Shown: positions 46,346 through 58,848, counted from the first letter of the stretch. The stretch: 64,000 nt of DNA from Smallanthus sonchifolius (GCA_023525975.1 CM042022.1:5261001-5325000); one strand, 5' to 3'. The notes: a model not told the origin generated them from the sequence alone. A program made the numbers and translations.

Positions 46346-48039
46346 TCTCAAATCCATTAATTAAGCTAATGTAATAATGAATCATGGAATGCGGGCGCCA
46401 CCAACTTTTGAATTTATTCTCGTAAACAGAAAGCGCCGTGCCAAAGAATTTCTAAAACATAAAAATTTGAGTTTAACGTGGTACCTATCACCCTATGTTG
46501 ACAGTTTCAACCTTACCGAAACCCCTAAGATGAGAACCCACAAGACATCCTGAATTAAATTCAATTAAGCGTAGATACACTATCAGGATGTTTAAGCCTT
46601 TAAAGTCGGTTGGACCTACCAAAACGTTACAAATTTGAAGCGCTTTCTATCATTATTATTCATTTATATTCCACAAGCACAGTTTCCAATTATACAATTA
46701 TACCTATCATTTTCCATGTATTTGCACAAATTCTAATCCAAGGACATTTTTGAATTTTTTAAATTTTTATGGATTTTAGGATTTTTATAACTCAAACAGA
46801 CTCAAACTACAAACCTTGACTAAGGTCTCCCCTTCCCACACTTGAACTCGATATTGCCCTCAATGTAGGAAGAGCGACCCTAAAACGAAATATACAAAAA
46901 TCCGAAAACTTAGCTGGATAGACGATCGTATAGCATTTCATTCGCGATCGTCGTTAAAATCTGCTAATGGGCTGCCTTGTACACGAGATGTTCATCAAAC
47001 TCGGAATATCACCACCCGGATGGAGATTGAGTACGGGTAGATTAATCCAAACCTAGTAAAATTAAACTCCAAACAAACCCGCAAGCATCATATCGACTCA
47101 ATGAAAAGACGCAATAACAAAAATAAAAGACTCGACGGACTGAACACGACACAAAATTACAAAAAAAAAAGTAGGGAAAAATGGCCAAAAATGGGTTCCT
47201 CGCTTGTCGCGAGAACCAGGGAGGAATCCCTTGCGTATAATTCAAGATCTTCGCGTGTCGCGAAGATCTGGACCTGGGCTTTCGCGTACCGCGAAAAGGT
47301 GTTGGTAACAGAAAGTTTTGACGAATTTTGGACTTTTTGCCTTTGAAACATTTTTCACCTCAAAAACTCATTTTTTCCAACTCCTTCAAAAACACATTCC
47401 AACACTTAGATTATATGCACACATACCTGCAATGTCAATATTGATGATTTTTCTCACCCCGAATGGCCACGAATCCCTAAAAAAACTTAGAAAAACACAA
47501 AAGTATATCGAAAAACTATACAAGTCTACAAACTCTACAATGGCATCCTACCCCAGGGGCTTGTGTATTGTCCTCAATTTAGCTCATTCCAACCATGATT
47601 TCCCATAGACGTCCCCATACTTGGCCAATTGCATATCACTAAATAAATTAAAGGAATGATAACCAAACTCACTTTCGTAGGAATCACAGATGCATTTAGC
47701 ATATGCAACAAGCCTTTTAAACCCTTCGGTAGCCGAGTGGACGAGTTTAGTCTCGTGAGGGTTTCTAGAGAACACACCCACAACGTTCATTTAACTAGGC
47801 AAGAATATTAAAAAACAAATAACTTAGGTTGCCTCCCAAGAGCGCTAAGTTTAACGTATTCAGCTAGAAGCAGTGTACCTTACTTTCATTACGTTGTTCC
47901 AACCTCTTCCACAGTGCTTAGGAAGAATGTCTCAAACTGTACTGACGGTTCATTGATGTCAGTTAACTCCAGGTCTGGTTTCAATCGGTGACCATTCACC
48001 ACTTGCCTTAGATGGTCCTCAAAGTCTTCAGTTTCCACA

Positions 48040-49279
48040 TCACCATTGTCTTACTCTGGTGACTAAGTAAGGACCCATCCATTTACTTTTCAACTTTCTA
48101 GGAAAGAGCTTGATCCTAGAATTGTACAACCACACCTTCTGACCCACTTCAAAGGTCTTCTTCTTAAGCTTGGCATCGTGCACTGCTTTTGTGTTTGCTT
48201 TGTACGCAACTGCACTTTCATACACTTCATCTCTTAGCTCTTCAAGCTCGTACAATTTGAGCTTTCTTTCTTTACGTGCATTATCATAATCTAAGTTAAC
48301 ATTTTTAATAGCCCATAAAGCACGGTGAGCTAATTCTACAGGTAGATGACATCCTTTACCATAGACCAATCAATATAGCGTGGTACCAATAAGCGTTTTA
48401 TAAGTAGTGCAGGACGCCCACAAGGCATCGTTCAATTTGGTTGACCAATCTTTGCGGTCGGCATGCACAGTTTTCTGCAGAATCTCTTTAGTCTGCCTCT
48501 TGGATACCTCGACTTGGCCACTAGTTTGAGGGTGGTACGGTGTGCAATTCGATGGTCTATGCCGTATCGTTTGAGAAGTTTACCAAAGTGAAAGTTTTTG
48601 AAATGTGATCCCCCATCACCTATGATCACACGAGAGATTCCAAATCTTGAAAAAATGTTAGATTGGATAAACTTACAAACGACACTGTGATCATTGGTTT
48701 TGGTGGTGATTGCTTCAACCCATTTCGAAACATAATCAACCGCCACCAAAATGTATAAATTACCAAAATAATTTGGGAATGGTCCTATGAAATCAATCCC
48801 CCAAACATCAAAGATGTCTACCACCAGGATCGGTTCCATGGGCATCTCATTCCTCTTTGAAATACTGCCCATCTTTTGGCAATTCACACAACTTTTAGCA
48901 AACTCGAAGGCATCTTTGAAGATTGTTGGCCAATATAAGCCACATGCTAGCATTTCTGCCCCGTTTTCTGTCCACTAAAGTGCCCCCCACATGCAGATGC
49001 ATGAACATGTGTCCACACTGCTTGAATCTCTGAATCAGGGACACAACGCCTTATGATTTGGTCCGCCCCCACTTTGAACAAATCTGGGTCCTCCCAGATG
49101 TAATGTTTTGCTTGGGTTGCTAATTGCTGCCGTTTCTTCTTTGTCCAAAACTCTGGGACAGTACCTGCGACCAAATAATTTGCAAAATTAGCGAACCAAG
49201 GCTCAGTTGAAACAGATAAAAGTTGTTCATCCGGAAATGTTTCATTTATGTCGTCACATGACGTCTCCTCTTCCTGCAT
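48040..49279 (-). pseudogene. Athila integrase pseudogene
   Basis: The N-terminal zinc-binding part includes HVHASACGGHF and CVNCQKMG. The catalytic core has WGIDFIGPFP and IIGDGGSHF with both aspartates. The region expected to hold the catalytic Glu lies in another frame after a one-base shift near 48548. A stop separates the core from the C-terminal block YGKGCHLPVELAHRA...KSKWMGPYLV (48369-48040). A further frame change lies near 48950. No functional integrase can be made. Confidence 0.9.
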
Positions 49280-49282
49280 GAT

Positions 49283-49684
49283 TCATGACAAGTGATCTGA
49301 CATTACATTCTCACAACCCTTTTTGTCTCGAATCTCCAAATTAAATTCTTGCAAAAGTAAGATCCACCATATCAGCCTCGGTTTAGCATCCTTCTTTGTC
49401 ATTAGGTACCTGACTGCACTATAATCAGAAAAAATAATCACTTTGCTTCCCGAAATATAAGATCTAAACTTGTCTAGAGCATAGTCAACCGCAAGTAGCT
49501 CTTTCTCAGTGGTTGTATAATTTAACTGAGCATCTGAAAGAGTCTTACTTGCATAATAAATCACTACGGGTTTCTTGTCTACCCGTTGACCCAAGACCGC
49601 CCCAACTGCATAATCACTCGCATCGAACATGATTTCAAAGGGCAGCGACCAATCCAGTGATTTTAAAATGGGTGCCTCCACCAA
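49283..49684 (-). pseudogene. Athila RNase H domain
   Basis: The frame contains FDASDYAVGAVLGQR, YTTTEKELLAVDYAL and FSDYSAVRYL, the expected acidic residues of a gypsy RNase H in order. It ends near DKKGCENVMSDHLS. It is separated from RT by a stop. Confidence 0.85.
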
Positions 49685-49689
49685 CTGTT

Positions 49690-50650
49690 GCTTAATCAGA
49701 TTAAATTATTTTAGACATTCGTCATTAAAATCAAAAGGATCATCCTTGAGCAATAAATTGCACAAGTGTTTTTTTATTGAACTAAAACCTTTGATGAATC
49801 GTCTATAAAAACTTGCTTGTCCCAAAAATGAACGGACATCTTTTATGTTGTTTGGTGGAGGTAGAGTGTCAATTACCTGGATTTTCACATGATCCACTTT
49901 AATGCTCTTGCTTGAAATCACGTGTCCCAACACAATCCCCTCTTGAACCATGAAATGGCTCTTTTCCCAACTTAAAACTAAATTGATCTCAACACACCTC
50001 TTCAATACCTTTGTCAACTGTTCAAGACACGACTCAAAAGATGGACCAAATATTGAAAAATCATCCATGAAGATCTCCATGGACTCCCCGATCATATCTT
50101 AAAAGATACTCACCATGCACCGTTAGAAGGTGGTCGGGGCGTTGCACAAACCGAATGGCATTCGCCTAAATGCGAAAGTGCCATATGGACAAGTGAACGT
50201 GGTCTTTTGTTGATCTTTAGGATGTATAACTATTTGATTATACCCTGAATATCCATTTAAGAAACAATAGTACTTTTGACCTGCCAACTTCTCAATAATC
50301 TGGTCAATAAATGGCAAAGGAAAATGATCCTTTGAAGTGGCAGCGTTCAGCTTTTTGTAGTCAATACAAATACGCCACCCGGTTACCGGGCGAGTGGCAA
50401 CCTCTTCACCATTCTTACCTTTGACTATCTGGATACCCGCTTTCTTTGGGACGGTCTGTGTCGGGCTTACCCATGTGCTGTCTGATATGGGGTAAACAAT
50501 ACCTGCATCCAGCCATTTCAGCACTTTCTTCTTTACTACTTCCTTCATGTTAGGATTCAACCGTCTTTGTACATCCCTGGATGGTTTGACTCCCTCATCC
50601 GTCACGATCTTATGCATCACAATCGCCGGACTGATCCCTTTTAGAACTGC
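49690..50650 (-). pseudogene. Athila reverse transcriptase pseudogene
   Basis: Blocks in order: NPNMKEVVKKKVLKWLDAG, WVSPTQTVPKKAG, RICIDYKKLNAATSKDHFPL, FLNGYSGYNQI, FAFRRMPFGLCNAP, then EIFMDDFSIFG and FLGQASFYRRFI. The FMDD pair is intact, but the first catalytic Asp (motif A, normally FLDGYSGYNQI) reads Asn. Two TAA stops in the same frame (within 50095-50125) and a TAG at about 50657 disrupt it. Confidence 0.9.
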
Positions 50651-50656
50651 AATGGT

Positions 50657-51659
50657 CTACCCAATTGCTACCGTATGGGCAACCATGACCTTCATCAATG
50701 CTTGTACCTGCTCTTCAGTCAAACCTGCAACAATAATAACAGGTAGAGTATCATTTCCACCTATAAAAGCATATTTCAAATGTTTGGGCAATTCTTTCAG
50801 CTTTAATTTAGGCGGTGATTCCAGGGAGGGTTTCAGGTGAATGTCAATGTGCTCTGGCAAACTCTCTACTTGGTGTGTCCAAGTGGGCACTCTTTCCCTA
50901 AGAGCACACACCTCTCCTTGTGCCTCTGCTTCCTTCAACTCATGCTCATGCTCAGCCTCTTTCCTGTCACAAACAATACACGGATCCATGGATTCACCCT
51001 CATTTTCAAGAGGGTTACACCTATCAACAACGTCTGCCATGAAGCATTCGTCAATGATTGGAGCATTAAATATACGAGAAAAGATATTCAACCTCAACTT
51101 CCTATTACCGAAAACCATGTCAACTATTCCCGTCACACAATTGATCACACATTGAGTTGTTCTCAGAAAAGGTCTTCCAATATCACATTAGGATGACTGT
51201 CACTAGAAGGAGCTGCATAATCAAGCACTGAGAAATCGACAGATAGTAAAAATCTTCCACTTTCACAATCACATTGGTCAATATCCCCCTAGGAAGTTTA
51301 AGGGTGAGGTCTGCCAACACCACGGTGGTGTCGACCTTTTGTAGAGGACCAAAATCATACCGGTCATACAAACTTCCCGGGAGGATATTGACACTAGCTC
51401 CATGATCAAGAAGAACCTTATTGATCTTTAGTTCATCAATTTGCACCGAAATTAAAGGTGCTCTTGGATCTTGGAGCTTAGGTGGCAATGCACCTGACAA
51501 AACAACACTCACATTGTCAGTCAAATCAAGTTTCTTGGGCATTTTAAGGTGTCGGTTTTGGGTGCAAAGGTCCTTCAAGTTCTTAGCATAAGCAGTTACT
51601 TGCATAATAGCATCTAAAAGAGGTAAATTAATTTTCACTTGTTTAAACATATCCCACAC
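50657..51659 (-). pseudogene. Athila protease and protease-RT linker
   Basis: 51659-51183 reads KQVKINLPLLDAI...AYAKNLKDLC, then LLDHGASVNILPGSLYD, the aspartic protease active-site block (D-x-GAS). 51148-50657 is the linker, with KELPKHLKYAFIGGNDTLPV and GLTEEQVQALMKVM. The two are separated by a frame change near 51165. Confidence 0.85.
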
Positions 51660-51684
51660 TCATCTTGTTGCGGACTCCTTTTAT

Positions 51685-54033
51685 TCATGACTTTCGTTTT
51701 AGATGGTTCAAGTTAAGCAGAAGGATAAGGGTGGTATTATTCTCCACCCCTACACCTTGAGTGACAGTTGTGTTCGGTTTAGATTTAGCCTGTTCAGAAA
51801 AAGTTACATTTTTAACCGGTTTAGCGAAAACAGGTTCCGAATCACTGTTACTCTCACCATCTTCTCCCAGATAAACTACCATTCCCTCAACATCTAGCGA
51901 TGTTGAGGTGACATTATTGTAAACCTTACCGCTTCTGAGGGTACTTACCTGGGAAACATGAGCATTTCTCGAGCAAGAGGAGCTGGCACCTTAGTGTTGT
52001 GGGTTTAGCTTGGTGTCACTCGGGAGTTACCCCGGTGATCATCCTGCTACTTCAGCTATCTTTTCTGCCAGCTGACCCAATTTCCTCTTGAAGGATTCAT
52101 TTGTTTTTATCTGGATCTCTCTATCCTGCTCAATCCTTTTTAAGGATTCCATGATGGCTGTAAGTTGGAGGTCATTACCAGCTGCAGGTTTGTTTTCCTG
52201 GTTTCCCTGTTGTTGGTACTGCTAGGGTTGGTTCTGTTGGTAGTTCCTCTGCTGATAACCCCCTTGATTCCTTTGATACCCTTGATACCCGCCTGGATTG
52301 TAGCCTTGTTGACGGTTCTGGTACTGCTGCTGACCTCCACCCTACACATCAGAACCCTGAAAGTTAGGATTTAACTGATTAGAAGCATTAGCATACCTGA
52401 GGTTTGGGTGATTCCGGAGTCCCGGATGATAGTGAGTTGCATTCATATCCTGCTTCCTTTCTCTCCCAACTTGGTTCACTTCTTCTGCCTTGCCCTGCTC
52501 CATCGGGCAATTTTCCAAAGTATGACCTAACTCGTCACATCCATCACAAACCAGATATGCCTGTGATACATTTGCTACCTCTTTTCCACCCGATCTGCCC
52601 ATCCTTGCCATTTGTAGTTCCATGGCATTTAATATTTTCTGTGTCTCATAATCAATGGATTTAGCAGATGCACCCGTCTTTGCCTTCCTACTCGCATGAG
52701 CCTGCCTCTTCGATGTCACCACCATCCTTTCCAATATATCCCAGTCATCATCCACATGATTCGAAAAGAAGACCCATTACTAGTTGAATTAACGTCCCTC
52801 ACATCTTCAGGTAACAACCCATCATAAAAAGCTTGGATCAACTCCCACTTCTCTATACCATGATGTGGGCAGTTTCTCAGTAATTCCTTGAACCTCTTAA
52901 ATGATTCATAGAAAGGCTCCCCTGATTGTTGCTTGAAGTCTCGGATTGCAGCTCGGGCTTCCTCATCCAAAAACTGCTGCTCTAACTCTGCCCACGTGGC
53001 AATACTAGCGGATAGTAACGATAAGAACCATTGTTTCACCCGGTCCTTAAGTGAAAACTGGAAGAGTACTAGTTTCACCTCATCTGTGGTGAATCCCTGA
53101 CCACCAATGGTCCCACAGGTAGCCTCATATTCTGACAAATATGTATAGGGCTTTTCAGTAGCTGTCCCAAAGAAGTGTGGGAGGATCCCAAGGCATCCAA
53201 GGAGGATCTTGAATGCGTCCCCCCTGTGGACTGGTGGTATGACGGGAGAAGCATTTAGGGCTAAGGCAGGGCGGAAGTGACTATCCACCCCCTTGTTCGT
53301 GCCTGACTGGGTTCCTGTTCCTGGGCTGTTCCTCTTTGTAATTCTGGCGGTTCCCTTGAGGCTGCCTATACCTGTTTTCTCTTTCAAATTTGCCTACACC
53401 ACCCTAACAATTGTTCCTCGGTTGATACCTAAATTCTGCCCTCGGTGGTGGTCGGACCCAACCATCAACTACATCATGTATTTGGTTTCTGGGAGGGACT
53501 GCTTCGTGATGGTTTAGGTCAAACCACTCCTCTTCTTCGTTCCAGTTCTCACGTTGAGAGCCATGCTGTGGGCGATGGATACGTCCCGGTGACAAAGGCT
53601 CATCATCCTTATAGTCCGAGTAGCTTGGGTAGCTGTCATATGGTTGGTATTGGTGATCATGAAAAGGTGGTAGTGATGCTTTTTGGTGTTGTTGGTTTTG
53701 AGGTGGTGGTGGTTGATTTTATGGAGGAGGAGGTTGATTTTGTGGATGTTGGTTTTAGGGTGGTTGTTGTTGTTGGTGTGGAAATAAAAGATCTGGAAGT
53801 GGTGGGATGGGTGGGTTTTGTCCCCCACCTTGGTTAGGATCCGAGTTTGCTGGTTGTCCTTGGGACATCCTTACAGTAGGACTTTCGAGCTTCTCTAGGA
53901 TTGTTTGAACTGTTCCTTGAAGCTTTCTGTTAGCTCTTGCTGCTCTCTCTATCTCTGGATCAAACAGTAATGGATGTTTCCTATCTGAGCGCCTAGTATT
54001 CATAAAACCGTCCTTGCACACGTAATCACACAA
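51685..54033 (-). pseudogene. Athila gag pseudogene
   Basis: The N-terminus at 54033 reads MNTRRSDRKHPLLFDPEIER. The retrotransposon gag domain (about 53230-52790) includes LVLFQFSLKDRVKQWFLSLL, FYESFKRFKELLRNCPHHG and ELIQAFYDGLLPEDV. A zinc knuckle, CDGCDELGHTLENC, lies at about 52560-52500, followed by NHPNLRYANASNQLNPNF. Then comes a Gln/Gly/Asn-rich, slippage-prone tract (about 52340-52140). At least four frame breaks separate the pieces. Confidence 0.88.
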
Positions 54034-54080
54034 TTAGTAGCACTGAATAAACAAATAAAAAATAGCACTTTGCACACAAA

Positions 54081-54099
54081 TTCCCTTGCAACGGTGCCA
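54081..54099 (-). other. Primer binding site, tRNA-Asp type
   Basis: On the minus strand TGGCACCGTTGCAAGGGAA follows the LTR after three bases. It matches the usual Athila site, complementary to the tRNA-Asp 3' end, with three differences. Confidence 0.8.
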
Positions 54100-54102
54100 T
54101 TT

Positions 54103-55221
54103 TGACAGCGTATCGAAGGCTAATAAAAAACTATAATAAAAACTACTCCTTAGCTACTTAGACAATAGATAGGGAAGTAGGGTTGTCGAATCCACAGGGA
54201 ACTCGTGTAAAACACTATTTAGAAAAACTGATTCAATACTACTAAAGATTCAAACTTTATTACTTAGAATACTTGTAATTATCAAAAGCAATTAAATTTA
54301 AGTTGAGAAAACTATTGGAGGAAAACTCAATCACTTCCCGGGTTAAAGTTCAACATCACAAAATTCCAGGTTTTAACCGGTTGATTCCACTAAACGTGAC
54401 ACTAACCAATTCAATTAAAGTGGTGACTGTGGGACAATCATTTAAGATTCGTTCGTCCGCACAATCACCAATTCACAGATGCAAAGCAGTACAAGTCAAC
54501 CAAATGGCTAACGATGCAAGAAAACCGAAAACAGATGGTGACTCAAACAACTTCAACACAAGCAAATAGTTTAAATTAATTAAAAGTACGTGCATTCAAG
54601 ACTGTCACTCAAGAACACAAATCAAAACAGTAGAAAACCATAAACTAGAGTTTCACTGAGACGAACTATCCACCCGGAAGTAATCACAAGTGAATTAGTC
54701 GCTCATGATTGTAGAAAACATCACAATGTTCAAATTGGACTTACAAACATGTAAAACTATGAACAATCGACCTAGAAAAGCTGCAAATCGCCTTAGGGAA
54801 GCTCTGGGACGGCTGAAAACAAATTTTTTTCGAGAATGGGATCCTTCAAGCTTTATAATTAGAATTATGTTTAAATTTGCCGTCTTCCCTTCTCTCGCGT
54901 ACCGCGAACATTCCTGGCCGGGCCTTCGCGTGGCTCGAAGGCTAAAATAGTCGCGGCCCATATTCCTTTTCCTCGCGTGTCGCGAACATCCCCCAGGTTT
55001 TCGCGTGCCGCGAGGACCCTAAACTTCATGATTTTTGACTTCTTGACTTTCCGTGCTTTGATGCCTTCTTCAATTCCTTCGTGTATTCCGCTCTTTTAAG
55101 CACATTAAACCTATAACACTCAAAACTACAAATATCACATAAAACGACTCAAAGTATACGGCTAAACGCCTAAAACGCAGACAAACTGACTCTTAAACAT
55201 GAGATATTTGACCCTACGTCA
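54103..55221 (-). repeat. 5' LTR of the Athila element
   Basis: The minus strand runs from TGACGTAGGGTCAAATATC to TATCGATACGCTGTCA-like ends. A TATA-like AATTATAAAG lies at 54860-54851. Upstream lie three copies of the 13-bp palindrome TCGCG-TNN-CGCGA (54895-54907, 54973-54985, 55001-55013) and a GCCTTCG...CGAAGGC pair (54922-54942). Confidence 0.92.
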
Positions 55222-56780
55222 GTCAAGCATTGGGGCCGTTCAAGCCGGCTATAACCTTTCCAAGATTTTACTTAAAACTGTCATGTAAAAGAAATCTGTT
55301 AGAAGGGATCCTAGACCGGGTTCTAGAGACAACCCTGTGATGGTTAAGTCAGTATTCGTAGGCTTGTAATGAACTGAACAAATATGAACCGGACATAATC
55401 GTTTCATTCGCTTAACTTCAACCAAACAAGCGACCGAATACGAATAATTTATCGAACGAGGTTTTCTTGTTCGTGTTCATATGAGTGTGTTCAAACAAAC
55501 AAATAATAAATAATAAAATAAGAAAAGTGTATAACTGATTCAAACAAACAAAAATAAATAAAATAAATAAAAAATATATATCTTTATAAAATAAATAAGT
55601 TGGTTAATTAATTAATAAAGTTTTAAACAAAATCTATAAAATAAAAGTGATAGAAGGAATAAAAGAAAACGAAAGAAAAGAAAAAAAAATAAAAAGAAAC
55701 TTTAACCTTAAAAAGAATAGACCTTTATGGCTAAAAAGACAATAATTTCCTTTACTTAATAGAAATATTTAATCTTTATTAGACAAAAGGACAAGAAATT
55801 AGGGAACCTTTCAAATAAAAGAAAGTGAGTGAAAATCAAAATTTTAAAGAACGTATTACATAATTTGAGTAATTGTAAAAGACAAAATATAATTTAGTCT
55901 TGTCTTTTCATCTACACTTCTTCTTCTCCACTTCTATTTGCAGTGCTCTGCCTTCATGTGCTTCTTACAGTCGGCAAAATTTTCAGAGCAAACACTATTC
56001 ACTTTTCTCGCTTCTTATGGTGCTAGGCCTTAATTGGGTCAATTTGGGCCCTCAAAATATTTGGTCCTGAGAGGTCGCCCACCCGTCACACCTCAGGGCC
56101 GCCCTTGATTGCATTATCTTGTTAATAGGTCACTAAATTAATAAGGTGAAAATAACTTCTTCATAATAAGTTCAATGTAAAATACCTTTGATCTTGTAAT
56201 TTTAAAGACATCTCATCAATAAAATATCTCTATACATATGTTTACACAAGTTATAAATTATCGTTTATATGTGTCTAAACTTTATGCATTATATATATAA
56301 TTAAATACATGAATTAAACGGGAACTACACAAGTTTTTTCACGTATGTATTGGAGGCTTTTAGCAAAACGCATGTTTTGTTGATGATACTCAAACAAAAA
56401 GGTGACACCTAAGGTGTTATTCGTGCATGACATGGTTTTTAGCCTGCATTGATGATATAAAGTAGGATACACGGGCTAAAATTAATACACAACCATGACT
56501 TCGCGTATCTCATGGTCACAGCTGGCCTATTATTCTCTAACATAGCTATGGAAGTATAACACATGTGACAAAATAGCTACGTTCAGAATTTTCTCTTTTT
56601 CCTGAAAAGAAAAGATTTGTGCAAAGTTCAAAAGATTATACTATACTAGCTTAAAAATATATAAACTACCCAGGAAAATTAATAAAAATTCAAGCACTTA
56701 AACCGCTTGTATAGTACCGTATAATATGTTAGTTGCTGATCATACATCTAAAACCCCCAAAAAAAAACATTAAAACAAAA
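55222..56780. other. AT-rich intergenic region
   Basis: No gene was found. 55370-55520 has TTCGTGTTCAT and AACGAAC words typical of MITE interiors. The rest is low-complexity AT. Confidence 0.45.
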
Positions 56781-56784
56781 TGTG

Positions 56785-58277
56785 TTATGTTCTATTAAAA
56801 CTTGGATCCTGAAAAAGCCAATGTGGTCTCTTGTTATCTTGATTGTACAATGTACGAGAGTTTGCCAAACTAGTTTTTATCGTCGCGTTGCCTCCAGTTT
56901 GATGATGACAGTTTTGTGATCGTCTCTTACTAATGCTAGGTCCAATGCTTAACGTTAGTTCCACATCATTAGGCCCTGTTTGATCATCATGAATGCCACT
57001 ACTGTCTCCATATCTTGGAATATCAAAACCTGGTAGCAATCCTGAATCATCATTGTTGATATCCAAAGTAGCCTGTGGACCGAACTCAATTTGTTGTCTG
57101 GTCTCACTTCTCAAAGTAGTGATCAGATTCCTTTGAACGTTGTATAACCGATGAAGTTCCCTTACCTATAAAGCAATATTCAGGGCGATAATATTGGTTT
57201 CATATAAAAAGATAGCAAGAATATGAACGACTCCGGTTTTGGTCGCTGATACTTTTAGCGATTGTTTAAATTATGTTTTCGCATAAGAAATTAAATGAAT
57301 ATTACAATTACCTGACGTCTAAAGGTATCTTCATGCTTCAACATTGTCTGTTTGATGAAATCTTGATGGTGGTCTTCAAGCATTGTATTTGTAATCTAAT
57401 AGTACCAATAAAGGGCACGTTTACGCGATTCTATGATAGTTAGGAAACTTTTCTAGCATCCGCCAAGTGATCATCTGGTACCGGAAGATATCAACTTGTT
57501 ACTAGTTGAAAAATGGGCATGCCCTAGTTTTGATCCCATGCCTACAAGTGTAACCGATGAAATTGTCAATTTATATCCAAAAGTGGTATAAAAAGGTGTA
57601 AGAAAATGAACCACCAAAACAAGAATAAAGTAGAATTAGTGCTTGACAATGACAAATACCCATCTGACAATATAGGGTTTTATCTCATCTTAAGCTTATG
57701 TTAGTAAAATCTACAATTATAACGTGGAGAATGGTGCATATGTGATAAGGCACTAGTGAAAAGGGGAGACAGTGCCTAGTTGAATCCGAATCAGAAATCT
57801 CTGATGACCTAAAGTCAAAATTCAACCACCATGGATGATTTGAGTCATAACTAACACAATGTACATCTAAAAGTCAAACAAACTTTGCATATACTTGAAA
57901 CATCTTAGATATGCCAAAAGTAAATTTTAGTTGTTGCTAGCCATAACTTTAGCCTGGAACTTTTCGCGGTCCATTTTCTTGATGCATGATGATACATCAT
58001 TAAGCACTTGCAACGACCGAAAGTGTATCTAAATAGTCTTTCTTACATCCAAAGTTGATATATATACACACACATATACATATATAGTTATGGAATAAGT
58101 TATAAATTTCTTGAGAAATATGGTTCTGAATTCAGATAGTGTTATCATGATTACATTTATCCAAACAGCAAATACATACATCCACATTTATGAATATCTA
58201 ACCCTAGTAATTCTAAAACAAAACTGAAAATGTACCTGACAGTGAAAAGCAAACAGATCAAAGCCACATTTGCCCAT
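56785..58277 (-). CDS. Small DUF863-like protein (ELHRLY motif)
   Basis: The model has three exons on the minus strand: 58277-58236 (tentative), 57395-57312 and 57165-56785, joined in phase 0, giving 168 codons. If the first exon is untranslated, Met at 57383 gives a 150-residue protein. Exon 2 reads MLEDHHQDFIKQTMLKHEDT then FRRQ. Exon 3 opens with VRELHRLYNVQRNLITTL. This is the conserved KQTMLKHE...Q-V-ELHRLY-VQR-L block at the start of DUF863 and related plant proteins of unknown role. A later VELTLSIG block and the C-terminal HWLFQDPSF also recur in the family. Donor and acceptor sites are canonical. The full DUF863 family is much longer, so this is a short relative. No membrane or catalytic motif is present. 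Function is unknown. Confidence 0.75.
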
Positions 58278-58848
58278 AAACCAAAGATCTCCCTAGCCCT
58301 TGAAAACAACCAATCTAGGAGCTTTTCATATGAGGTTTGACCAAAGATCTAGTATCTTGGAGTCTCCTAAAGTTTAAGATTTGTTTGATAAAACAACAAT
58401 GTCAGTAAGATGAATCATATCTTAATTGGGTGTCCTAATAATTCAAGATTGACAGGCTGTGGATGAGAGAGAGGTGATCGAGTATGTTACATGCATGATA
58501 TATTCTTTTTAACGTTGTATTTTAATGTAATATGTGTTTGTTTTGAATCTTGGGTTGGGAAAGAAGCCAGGACGATGTTTCCGTCTTGATTAAAGTATTT
58601 GCATGTTTTGTCTCGACATGGATTACTGGATCAGAAGATTGGGATGCAAAATTTGGAAGCTTGGATGTTGTGTGAACAATATATTTTGGACACCACTTGC
58701 TGCAAACCAGTTTGGTGGTTCACCCAAATGTTTGATCGGATACAAATCAGAGAATTTAAGAACACCAAATATGGATAATTTTTGTGATGATCTTGAACCA
58801 GAGTAAAAAACATCGTATGATCAATACAGTGTTTATCTGAGAAAAAAG
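58278..58848. other. Upstream region of the DUF863-like gene
   Basis: It probably contains that gene's promoter on the minus strand. An open frame at 58603-58806 (+) has no recognised domain and is not called as a gene. Confidence 0.4.

Larger units (their letters stand above)
45966..48030 (-). other. Non-coding 3' tail of the Athila element
   Basis: There is no env-like or other open frame. It includes two exact copies of the 20-mer GAATGGATAATGGATGAATG (46031-46070), three diverged 80-90-bp tandem units starting at about 46121, 46202 and 46291 (TGGTGTTTCAACCAAG-like), and an LTR-like CG-palindrome tract (47180-47340). Confidence 0.7.
43457..55221 (-). mobile_element. Athila-lineage Ty3/gypsy retrotransposon, full-length but defective
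   Basis: The element is about 11.8 kb on the minus strand, including one later 1.1-kb solo LTR. The order is 5' LTR (55221-54103), tRNA-Asp-type primer site, gag, protease, RT, RNase H, integrase, a long non-coding tail, polypurine tract and 3' LTR (44582-43457). GTCAA lies directly right of 55221 and also at 43446-43450, six bases short of the left end, so it is a probable target duplication. The Athila assignment rests on the primer site, the gag CPHHGIEKW-type block and the integrase-adjacent GKGCHLPVELAHRA block. Every coding part carries stops or shifts. Confidence 0.9.

Noticed and set aside
44583..48030. Env-like gene in the Athila 3' region
   Set aside because: Some Athila elements have an extra open frame here. 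None longer than about 100 codons or with membrane segments is present.
50547..51196. Plus-strand open frames across the Athila protease/RT region
   Set aside because: The minus-strand frames carry clear protease and RT motifs. The plus frames are shadows.
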